This document shows positions 1 to 9,331 of a stretch of 64,000 bases of DNA, piece by piece; the stretch's first letter is position 1; the number at the start of each line of letters is the position of its first letter. The stretch lies in assembly GCF_022919215.1 (NCBI RefSeq), contig NZ_CP095046.1, positions 2,284,501 to 2,348,500 on the forward strand. The letters run 5' to 3'. The translations under genes and the position numbers were made by a program. The notes beneath the pieces are model-generated. The model was not told the origin of the DNA, ran no database searches, and was given only the letters and a program-made list of their open reading frames with translations. Source of the stretch: Hymenobacter cellulosilyticus (GTDB taxonomy: Bacteria > Bacteroidota > Bacteroidia > Cytophagales > Hymenobacteraceae).

Positions 1-296
1 GCGGTGGCAAAGACAAAATCCTGGTCCAGAAAACTCACCTGCTTAGGCCCAAAGCAGGACATGACTCCTTCCTCGAAGTCGAACAGGCTTTGCCCGTACT
101 GGATACGGCAGGGGCATTCGGTTTTGAGCGTTATCTGGTAGAAATCCGTGATTAACCGGGTCCGCTGGGCAATGGTGATGGGAGGGAACTGCTCAAACTG
201 AATCAGGCTGACCAGCGGATGCGTGGGCTTAGGGAGCCCTAAGAGCTGGTGCAACTGCGTGATGGACTGAATGTGTACCGTGCTCGTCGTTTCCAT
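1..296 (-). CDS. AraC-family transcriptional regulator, N-terminal part (cut by window start)
   Basis: The visible 98 residues start at an ATG and run off the left edge. They contain the pattern LHQLLGLPKPTHPLVSLI near residues 15-32, then a beta-rich stretch with YGQSLFDFEEGVMSCFGPKQ. This is the usual N-terminal sensing domain of Bacteroidota AraC regulators; the two HTH motifs expected at the C-terminus lie outside the window, so DNA binding is inferred from family knowledge. The gene starts 14 bases after the SDR oxidoreductase stop codon on the same strand, and the pair is probably one transcript. SDR plus AraC is a frequent arrangement in this phylum. The ligand and targets cannot be read from the sequence. 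Confidence 0.8.
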   Translation of the reverse strand, partial: METTSTVHIQSITQLHQLLGLPKPTHPLVSLIQFEQFPPITIAQRTRLITDFYQITLKTECPCRIQYGQSLFDFEEGVMSCFGPKQVSFLDQDFVFAT

Positions 297-310
297 AGGC
301 CCCGGAGTAG

Positions 311-1117
311 TTAGTGATGCGCTAGTTTTTGCTGGTAGGTGCGGGCCACATACCGGGCAATCATGGCATTGGGCAAGCAAGCTAGTAGCCGAGCCCCCAA
401 GCGGTTGCGGCGGCCCGCAATATGAACTGGTTTTTTCGCCCGCCACGCGTGGATCAGCTCCTCGGCCACTTCCTCCGGGGTTTGGGCCGGCGCGGTGGTG
501 TAGTCGGAATTTAGCCCGGCGGCTTTTTCATTGTTGATTCCGGCGGCCTCATTGAAGTTGGTTTTGGTCAGGCCCGGGGCAAAGAGCAGTACGTCTATTC
601 CGTGCGGCTGACATTCCTGGGTGAGGGCCTCCGTAAAGGACCGCACAAATGCCTTGCTGGCGGCATAGGTTGCCATATACGGCACCGGCATAAAGGCCGT
701 CATGGATGCCACATTGATGATCGTGCCGCTGCGGCGTTCCTGCATGGGCTGCAGAAACAGATGAGTCAGCGCGACCAACGAAGCAGTGTTAAGTTGCAGC
801 AGCTCTAGCTCCGATTGCAACGATAAGCTGACAAATTCGCCCCCCGATCCCACGCCGGCATTGTTCACTAAGAGGTCAACATCCCAGTGGTGCTGTTGGG
901 TTTCGCGATAAATGTGCTGGGCCGCCTCCGGCCGGGCTAAATTAGCGGCAATGCCCTCAACCCGAACACCATAGTCAGCCTGGAGCTGTTGGCTCAGCTG
1001 GGTTAGCTTCTCCGCGTTGCGGGCGACTAAGATGAGGTTGTGCTTTTGGGCGGCCAGTTGTCGGGCCAGGGCGAGGCCAATGCCTCCGGAGGCCCCAGTT
1101 ATCAGCGTATAGGTCAT
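311..1117 (-). CDS. SDR-family NAD(P)-dependent oxidoreductase
   Basis: This is a 268-residue classical short-chain dehydrogenase. It has the nucleotide-binding TGASGGIG motif at residues 7-14, NNAG at 85-88, a catalytic Ser at 138 in the INVAS segment, and Tyr151/Lys155 in YAASK. The subfamily resembles the DltE/YqjQ-type SDRs of unknown substrate. The reading frame is open further upstream to 1180, but the Rossmann fold starts directly after the ATG at 1117, so that start is preferred. It is followed after 14 bases by the AraC-type regulator and probably cotranscribed with it. The substrate is unknown; the cofactor is probably NADP(H), judging only from the basic VARN segment after beta-strand 2. 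Confidence 0.88.
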   Translation of the reverse strand: MTYTLITGASGGIGLALARQLAAQKHNLILVARNAEKLTQLSQQLQADYGVRVEGIAANLARPEAAQHIYRETQQHHWDVDLLVNNAGVGSGGEFVSLSLQSELELLQLNTASLVALTHLFLQPMQERRSGTIINVASMTAFMPVPYMATYAASKAFVRSFTEALTQECQPHGIDVLLFAPGLTKTNFNEAAGINNEKAAGLNSDYTTAPAQTPEEVAEELIHAWRAKKPVHIAGRRNRLGARLLACLPNAMIARYVARTYQQKLAHH

Positions 1118-1702
1118 ATTGTGCCTGGGTGAAGTTGAGCAGGCAAAGGACGCGCGCTGGTAGTAGCTACTTGTAGCCAAAAGGCGGCTTGTTGTATGCG
1201 AAAGGCGGCCAGTAGCAAAAGGGCCTGCCTTTAGGCGGATTGCTTATTTTCCGAACAGCTTCCTCTAAACGCTTCTTATGAGAAAGTGCGCCTGTAAGCT
1301 CGGCGGAGCTTAAGAATCGAAGCCCGCGGCCTCCGACGCAAAAACGAAACGGCGTGAGCCACGTCGGCCGGGGTGCCGGCTCGGTTCACGGCAATCTGTT
1401 AAATGGTTTGGTGCAGGTGCACTTCCAGGGAAAGGCCTTTAGGCCAACAGCCCTTTCACCGCGCTTGTTCTTCAATGTCCAGTGTCGCCTTAATGCACCA
1501 AGCTCGCATCGTCTCTATAATCGTTGCCTGTCGTCTCGATAACGGGGCCTCGCTTCCAAGTCAACCGCATTTGGCACATGCCAATGGAAACTTCCGGGTA
1601 CCTCAGCTTCCACTTGACTAGAATCTCAGGCTTGGCTTCCACTGCGCAAGTGTAGCTCGAAGATTAACGGAATGGTCCGATAAGTGAAAGGAGACTACTG
1701 CT
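1118..1702. other. Intergenic region, no supported gene
   Basis: About 585 bases between the sensor-regulator stop and the SDR start, both on the minus strand. The small open frames here (for example 1354-1542) show no recognisable family, no signal peptide and no conserved motif. The region should hold the SDR promoter. I see no clear TAnnTTTG element and no hairpin followed by a T-run. Confidence 0.5.
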
Positions 1703-4700
1703 TTACATCAGCAGGATAAACTCGGCCAGGTTGGTGGCGGTATCCAAGCCCATTTTCTTTCGAACCCGGTAGCGCAGGTCTTCAGCCCCCGTACCGTGAG
1801 GCCCATGAGTGATGCTATTTCCTTGCTGCTGAGGTTCATCCGCAGATACGCACAGAGCTTGATATCACGGCTGGTTAGTTGTGGGTAGGTTGTCTTCAAC
1901 CGCTGCAGAAAGTTTTCGTGCAGCTGGTTAAACAGCTGTTCGAAGTGCTGCCAGTGCTGGTCGGGCGTTACGGCCCGCTCAATCAGGCGTACCACCCGAC
2001 TCAGCTTTTTGCGCTGTTCCTGGGCATCCTGGTTATCAAGGGCTTCTTTAAGCAGGTCTTTGATAGTCAGCAGGGCCTCATTCTGGTGCACGGTGTTCAT
2101 CACCGAGGAAGCCAGTTCCGAGTTTTTGCTGAGCATCTCGTTTTCCAGCTGCGCCTTGCTCATTTCGGCCACCGCCTGCTCGTGCTTGAGCCGCGCTTCG
2201 AGCAACTCCGCCTTTTTGCTGTTGAGCTCGACCAGCTTTTCCTGCTCCAGGCGGCGGCGCAGCCGATCGGTGCGCGTAAGGTACAGACTCATCACTCCGC
2301 TCCAGGCCAGCACCGCCGCTGCCAGGCGAAACCAGACCGTTTTCCACCACGGGGGCGTCACTACCACGGTAAGAGCCGCACCGCGCTGGTTCCAGACCCC
2401 GTCGTTATTGGTTGCCCGCACCCGAAACGTATAGGTACCGGGGTCCAGGTTGGTGTAGGTGGCTTCGTGGCTGGCTCCCACATAGCGCCACTCGGTATCA
2501 AAGCCATCGAGGCGGTACGCGTAGCGGTTTTTCTGCGGGTCGATGAAATTGAGCGCCGCAAACTGGAACGTGACTGCGGCCTCTCGGTACGAGAGCGTCA
2601 GCGTATCAGCTTCGGTGATGTGACGGCGCAACAGCCCCGGCGCTTGCCGCGCCTGCACGGGCTTGTTGAACACCAACAGTCCGGTGAGCACCACGGGCGG
2701 CACCGTGGGGTTGCTGGTCAGCGTCTGCGGCGAGAAAACGTTGAATCCGTTTACGCCTCCGAAATACAGCTCGCCGCTTTGAGCGCGCAGCGCCGCGTTG
2801 ATGGCGAATTCGTTGCTCTGCAGGCCGTCTTCCCGGTTATAGACTTTGAAAGTACCGCGGGCGGCGTCGAAGCGCGCCAGGCCCTGGTTGGTACCAATCC
2901 AGAGCTGGCCCGTCTGGTCTTCCACGATGCTGTTGATGATGTTGCTGGGCAGGCCTTGCCGAGTGGTGAAGTGGCGAAAGGTGCCGGTGCGGCGGTCCAG
3001 CAGGTTCAGCCCGGCGTCGGCGGTACCTACCCAAAACTGGCCGCGACTGTCCTCAAACAGCACCTGAATCCGGTTGCTGCTCAGGGAATTGCTTCTCTTG
3101 GCGTCGTGCTGCACGTAGCTGAACGTGCGGGTGCGCGGGTGATACATATTCAGCCCCCGGTCCTCAGTGCCAATCCAGAGCTGGCCGGTGCGGTCTTCCA
3201 ACATCGTCACCACGTTGTAGTCGCTTAGGCTACCGGGGCCCGTGAGCGGCTGGAAGCGGGTAAAGCTGCGGCGGCTGCGGTCCAACAGGCACAAGCCCGC
3301 GCCCAACGTGCTCACCCACAGCTGCTCGTGCCGGTCTTCATAGAGGGCCCATACGAGGTTGTTAGTCAGGCTGTGCGGGTTGGCCGGGTCGTTGATGTAG
3401 TGCTCGAAGCGCCCAGTGGCCGGGTCGTATCGGTCGAGGCCCCAAGGTAGGTGCCCACCCACAACGTGCCCTTTCGGTCCTGGTAGAGGGTCTTTACCAC
3501 GTCGGCCGCCAGGCTGTGCGGGTTGGCCGGGTCGTGGCGGAAGTGGCGAAACGTGCGACGCTTCGGGTCGAATACATTCAGCCCGCCGCCGTCGGTGCCC
3601 ACCCACACGCTGCCATTGGGCGTCTGGTGCAGGGTCAGTACCGAGCGGTTACTGAGGCTTGTGGCAACGCGCGGCTGGTGGGTGTAGTGTGCAAACCAGT
3701 TATGGTGCGGGTTGTAGTAGTTTACGCCGCCATTGAAGGTGCCCACCCACAGCGTACCAGTTCGGTCTTCATAGAGCGAATGCACCGCATTGCTGCTAAG
3801 ACTGTTCGGGTTTTCTTCGTCGGTTCGCAGGTGCGTGAACCCGTCGTGCTTAGGGTCGTAGAGGTCCAGCCCCCCGCCGTCAGTGCCCACCCAGAGCCCG
3901 CCGCGGCTGGTCGGCAGCAGGGCCTTGATCTGGTTGCGGCTCAGGCTGCGCGAATTCGTGGGCTGATGCTGATACTGACGCAGTGGTCCGCCCCCGAAGC
4001 GCAGCAGGCCCCGTTCAAACGTGCCGGCCCAGTAGTGACCCGCTCGGTCCTGGGTTAGTACCCGGGCCGAGTGCAGCTGGCCCGCTTCGCCGCCCACGTT
4101 GGCCGGCACGAAAGTGCCGGTGGCGGGTTGGTACCGGTTTAGGTGCTCGGCGCTGGTCAGCACCAGAATGTCGCCCCGCACGTTTTCCGTGACGGCGTAT
4201 ACCTGACTGGAATTGAGGCTGGTAGCATCCTGCGGGTTGTGCCGGAAGGTGCGAAAGGAGTGGGCGCCGCGCTCCAGCAGGTTCAGGCCATAGTCGGTGC
4301 CTATCCACAACCGGCCCTGGCTATCTTCAAAAATACATGTTACCCAGTTGGCACTCAGGCGGTACGGCGGTCGGCTTTCGCTGCTGTAGTGGATAAACGC
4401 ATCCTGGTTTCGGTCGTAGCGGTTGAGCCCGCCCAGGTGGGTCCCGACCCACAAGGTGTGTTGCCGGTCTTCATAGAGGCAGGTAATGGAATTGTCGCTG
4501 ATGGCCAGCGAATCCTGCGCGTTGGCTAGGTAGGGTGTGATGTGGTAGCCATCGTACTTATTTAGACCATGATAAGTGCCAAACCACATGAAGCCGCGGC
4601 TATCCTGAATGATGCTGAGGATGCTGTTGTTGGACAGGCCATCGTCTACCGTAAGATGGGAGAACGGGTAGGATTGAGCCCGGCAGGGCAAGCTCCAGAC

Positions 4701-4778
4701 CTGCCAGACTAGCAACAGCAGGAATCGGGAGATGCTTGGAATGGTCAATCGTTCGGGAAGGTAGAGCTTACTGAACAT
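1703..4778 (-). CDS. Membrane-anchored propeller/Y_Y_Y sensor with LuxR-type HTH (two breaks)
   Basis: The reconstructed protein has about 1025 residues. It starts with a signal peptide or anchor (residues 1-35), then about a dozen two-component-regulator propeller repeats with WVGT..GGLNRYD-type motifs (about 40-700), a Y_Y_Y domain (about 735-800), one membrane segment near 812-832, a coiled coil to about 935, and a C-terminal LuxR-type HTH (LTSRDIKLCAYL... through RKKMGLD). There is no histidine kinase, receiver or phosphotransfer domain, so it looks like a one-piece periplasmic sensor and transcription factor. Two one-base losses split the frame: the C run at 1796-1800 (G on the coding strand) and 3440-3443. 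Restoring them joins VGTYLG to GLDRYDP and completes the HTH. The ATG at 4778 is preferred over a TTG at 4808. It diverges from the GH81 gene, so control of the glucanase locus is likely but inferred. Confidence 0.85.
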
Positions 4779-5668
4779 AGCCAGACGGCGGGACGAATTT
4801 TGAAGCAATAAGCATTAAAGTCGGGAATGGCTTATTGACCAGGTACTCTTGGTGTTCAGCATACCCCCAACTTTAGCGCGGCTATGCCGACCGTACTGAC
4901 TCGTTGGCCCGAAATGATTTTTCAACTTAGTCCACCGCTCAGGCAGCTGAATGCGCGGTAACCGGCGGGCTAATGAAGGGGCTGTATATCGGGAACAAAC
5001 CTCCGGTATCGGGTGGTCCAGACTGGGCAGTTGACCGGGGCTAAACCGACTGGGACTTCGCCATAAAACGGTTTTAGGTTGCCTAGTCGGTTCGGTTTAT
5101 TGACAAGCAAAGTCGTTGCTGGTGGTAAATAGCAAGTGCCGTCGGCTGCTAACTGCGGCACTGGGAAAATGACACGATTCGCTGCCGGAGGACTCGGGTG
5201 TTGAGTTTCAAAATTCGGTCATATCAGGGGTTATGAACGCTTAGTTACTCTACTAGTGGAGTAACACGTATGGGTTTCGCCCTGCAGGAGGGAACCGTAG
5301 TGGCTTTTGGGCAGGGCATTAGCAGAAAACCGACATATAAGACCTGAATTGTAAGTTAATACATTGATTTTTAAGGTTTTGACAATAAATAAGCAATATT
5401 CATTAAGTAAGTATCACAAGGACTTTTCAACGGACCGTACCTATCCCGTACCCCCTTTTTTGGTTCGTCGGGACTGAAAGCACACATTTGGTTCTGCCCA
5501 CTTAGCGTCGGCAGCGGGAGTAGCAGCAGGAGAGAAAGGGCATGAGAGGCCGGCCTTATAGTGGTCGGGCAGAGAGCGAGAATAGCTGCCTTCCCACGCA
5601 GTAGACTTTACCATCACGAGGCCTTACGCCCACTGTTGTAGTCCATCCTTCCCCAATTCCCTACCGCT
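4779..5668. promoter_or_regulatory. Divergent control region between sensor-regulator and GH81
   Basis: About 890 bases separate the two divergent starts. The stretch 5330-5410 is clearly AT-rich compared with the surroundings and contains TTG/TATA-like elements, so promoters are probably here, but no exact TAnnTTTG match was found. A near-perfect palindrome sits at 5244-5265. A 63-codon open frame at 4970-5161 on minus has no recognisable features and is not annotated. Confidence 0.5.
5244..5265. promoter_or_regulatory. 22-bp near-perfect palindrome, candidate operator
   Basis: Arms GTTACTC and GAGTAAC flank a central ACTAGT core; only one base pair of the palindrome mismatches. The site lies between the divergent sensor-regulator and GH81 genes, about 400 bases upstream of the GH81 start. 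This size and symmetry fit a dimeric regulator, but no binding protein is shown by the sequence. Confidence 0.4.
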
Positions 5669-8600
5669 ATGAAACAACCTCTATTCTTGCTGGCTTTGCT
5701 GGCAACAGCACCCGCATTGCGGGCGCAGACGCCGGTGCCGGTAGGCGCTGGCTCCTACGCCTCCTTCCCGCCCCGGGCCGTCGCGCCGGGCCCGCTCCGG
5801 GACTTTGTTTACAACAAGCCCCTGTATGTGGCCCGCAGCAAAAAGAGCGGCCCCATTCCGACCAACGATTGGTGGACCGATTTGCTGGTGCGCGGCAAGG
5901 ATGCCGGGCTGCTGTGGGTGTACCCGCTCGTCGCCGACCCCGACCCCAACGGGCTCAACCTGAATTTTCCCAATAGCATCAACGTCAACGTGCCTAGCAC
6001 GGCGGCCGGCAGCGGGGGCAGCTACGACATGGCCTACGGGGGCAACCTGCGGGTGACGGCCACGGGCTATACGCCCAGCACGGCCCAAGCCGAGAGCTGG
6101 TCGGACTGGGGCCTGGTGATGAGCCTGCCCGACACCACGACGGGTAAGAACATGACCGTGAGCATGGCCCACGGCGTGCCGTTTGTGTGGGTCGAAACCC
6201 AGGGCATCAGCCCTAAATTTAATTTCGAGCGAGATGCCACCTATCTGGCCGCCGACGGCACGCCCCTGACCCTACCGACACGCAACTCGTTCGTGGTGAA
6301 CACCGACGGGCGCTACTTTGGCGTGCACGTGGCCCCGGGCAGCACCGTAGAGCTGCGCGGGCAGCAGTCCGTGACCATTGATCTGGGCAGCCGCCGCGCC
6401 GTATCGACGGTGCGCCTGGTGTGGGAAGCGGCCTTTGCCTCGGCGTACGACGTGCTGGTATCCGACGACAAAGCCACTTGGCAACGCGTGTACAGCACTA
6501 CCGCCAGCCCCGGCGGCACGGAAAACCTCACGGCCCTAACCCCGAGCGCGGCTGGCCGCTATGTGCGGCTCGTATTGAACAAGCGCGCCACCAACTTTGG
6601 CTATTCGCTATTTGAAATGCAGGTGTTCGACGGCAGCACGCTGGTTTCGCAGAACCGGCCAGTGGAGGTAACCTCTACCCAGCCGACGGGAGGCTTTGTC
6701 AATACGCTGGTCAACGACGGCAACCTGAGCACGCGTTGGGCCTCAGACGCCACCCAGCAGCCGCAGCTCGTGCTGACGCCCGGCTCGGTGAACAGCTATT
6801 TTGTGGTGTCAGCCCTGAACGCGACGAGCAACCAAGCCGCCGGCCAGCGCCTGACGGCGTATGAGGCCTACGCTTACAACAAGGTGACGGACACGCAGGT
6901 ACAGTACGGTTACGACCCTATAGCCGGCAAAGTGAACCTGACGTGGCGCCTGACAACCCAGGACCTGCGTACCGGGCAAGCCGGCGGGCCCACGCTCCAG
7001 GGGTTTTTGCCCCACCTCTACCAGAATGCCGCCCACAGCCTGGCCTTCACCAGCTATGACTACCTGAGCCCGCGTGGCACGCTGAAAACGGTGGCCGGCA
7101 CGAGCTTTCCGTTTGCGTATGACTTCCAGGGCGTTATTCCTTCCTACACGGCACCGGTCAGCCGTGCAGCCGATGTGAATCCCTACGACGTTGCGACACT
7201 GAACCGCTTGGTGACGGCGTACGCTCAGAACTCTTCCAACCGTGCCGATACGTACTTTGGCGGCAAGGACATAGTGCTGCAAGCCAAGTACGCGCTGCTG
7301 GCTAAGGAACTGAACCACCCGGCTTTTGCGGCACTCAAAACCCAGGCCCAGACCAATCTGGTGAACTGGATGACGTATCAGGCCGGTGAGAGCAGCCGCT
7401 ACTTTGCCCGCTACGACCGGTGGAAAGCACTGGTGGGTTTTGATTCCTCCTTCGGCTCCGAGGAGTTCGTGGACAACCACTTCCACTACGGCTACTTCAC
7501 GCTGGCCTGCGCCATCTACGGCATGGTGGACCCCACTTTCCTGCAGGAGAACCAGTACGGCGGCATGGCCCGCCTCATTGCCAAGCAGTACGCCAATTGG
7601 GACAAAACCGACCGGAGCCAGCCTTGGATGCGCACCTTCGACCCGTGGGTAGGCCACAGCTACGCCGGCGGTGTCAGCTCGGGCAATGGCAACAACCAGG
7701 AGTCGTCGTCGGAAGCCATGCAGTCGTGGATTGGCCTGTTTCTGCTCGGCGATGCGCTGAACGACCCGGGTATGCGCGCCGCCGGCGCCTTTGGCTACAC
7801 CAGCGAGGCGGCGGCCAGCCTCGAGTACTGGTTTGACTGGAAGCAGCGCATTTTCCCGCCCGCCTACGCCGCCAGCCGCCGCATGGGCGCCATCCTTTCC
7901 AACCAGGGCCTGGCTCACGCTACTTACTTCGGCGCCCAGGAAAAGTACGTGCATGGCATTGAGTACCTGCCCGTGAACCCCGGCCTGACCTACCTGGCCC
8001 GCGACACGGCCTGGGCGCGGCGCGAGTACAGCGACCTGCTGCGCGAGTCCCGGGCCGTGAACGGCTACGCCTCGGAGCTGGACTTTGGCGAGGACGACTG
8101 GAGCCACGTGGCCCTGGGCTTCAAGTACATGGCCGATCCGAAGTACGTAACCAAGCTGCTGGCCGACAACCTGCGGCTGCCCACCACCGATCCGCGCTAC
8201 ATCATGGACGCCAAAGAGGTGGCCGGCCTTACCTACTTCTACGCACACGCCCAGCAAAACCTGGGTTACTTCTCCTCGAAGTTCCATACCAACTTCCCTA
8301 CCAGCAGCGTGTTTGAGCGCAACGGGACTTTCTCGCACGCCGTGGCCTACAACCCGTCGGCCAGCGCCCAAACCTGCACCGTCTACAACGCGCAGGGGGC
8401 ATTGTCACCTCCGCCGTCGTGCCGGCGCGGACCCTGCTCACCTTCCCAACGCTGGGTACCCCGCCCCCACGCCAACGGACCCTTGCACAAACCAGGTAGC
8501 CACCAATACCGTCGCGTCTACGGCCTCGCAGCCCGCCCGCAACGCTACCGACGGTAACCCGAACACGCGCTGGGAAAGTGCTTTCACTGATCAGCAGGAC

Positions 8601-9161
8601 CTCACCGTTGACTACGGCCGCACCATTCCCCTGACCACGGTAACCATTGTGTGGGAGCGTGCCAGTGCCAGAGACTATCGACTGCTAGGCTCCGTGGATG
8701 GCACTACGTGGCAGGAGCTGGCCGTGCGCACCAACCTGCCGGTCAGCACCGACGCGGCCGCCGACTACCGCCGGACCGACGTGCTGACTGTCTCGGGCTC
8801 GTACCGCTACCTGCGCATGGCCGCCACGGCGCGCACGACGGTCTGGGGCTATTCCATTTTTGAGCTGACGACCTGCGGCGGCTTCTCGGCCCGCACCGCC
8901 CTGGCGACTACCGGCGGGCAAGCACGCCCGGATGCTACCGCGCCATTGATGGTGTGGCCTAACCCCGCCCGTTCCGGGGTACGCGTGGCGGGCGCCGTGC
9001 CGGGTCAGCTGGTCCAAGTGCTGGATGCCCAAGGCCGGGTCGTGCTGCAGCAAGCCGTGCAAAACGACGCTCCGTTGGAGCTCACCTTGCCGGCTGAGCT
9101 GGCCCGGGGGCTGTACCTGGTGCGCTGTGGCGGCCAATCAAGCCGCTTGATGCTGGAGTAA
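5669..9161 (+). CDS. GH81 endo-beta-1,3-glucanase with F5/8C domains and T9SS sorting domain (two breaks)
   Basis: The reconstructed protein has about 1164 residues. After a signal peptide (1-20, ending ALRAQ) comes a GH81 domain with IPTNDWWT (63-70), FLPHLY near 450, NHFHYGY near 604 and NQESSSEA near 677, the last two being signature segments of the catalytic (alpha/alpha)6 barrel. GH81 enzymes cut beta-1,3-glucan internally with inversion. An F5/8 type C (discoidin) module at about 225-400 interrupts the GH81 N-terminal beta-sandwich. A second F5/8C module follows (about 950-1075), then a T9SS type A sorting domain starting at MVWPNPARSG. Two one-base losses, in the G run 8395-8399 and the C run 8464-8468, break the frame; adding one base to each restores GIVTSAVVPARTLLTF and TPPPTPTDPCTNQ. 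Probably secreted or cell-surface. It heads the glucanase gene series. Confidence 0.9.
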
Positions 9162-9331
9162 TTCCACCGGCAACCACTGGAGTAAGCGCGCATGATGACC
9201 GCCACGGCCATCTGTAAGTCGCGCTACTCAATTGGTTTTCAGTCAGTATCACTGTGTTCATTACTGCTACTTCCTGCTCTTTGGGCAGGTTGCTCACTCT
9301 GCTTTTCCTCCACAATTTCCACAACCGCTCT

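Noticed and set aside
1354..1621. Small open frames before the SDR gene
   Set aside because: No family, signal peptide, membrane segment or conserved motif; composition fits non-coding GC-rich sequence.
4970..5161. 63-codon open frame on minus in the divergent control region
   Set aside because: No recognisable features, no upstream promoter element, sits in a likely regulatory region.
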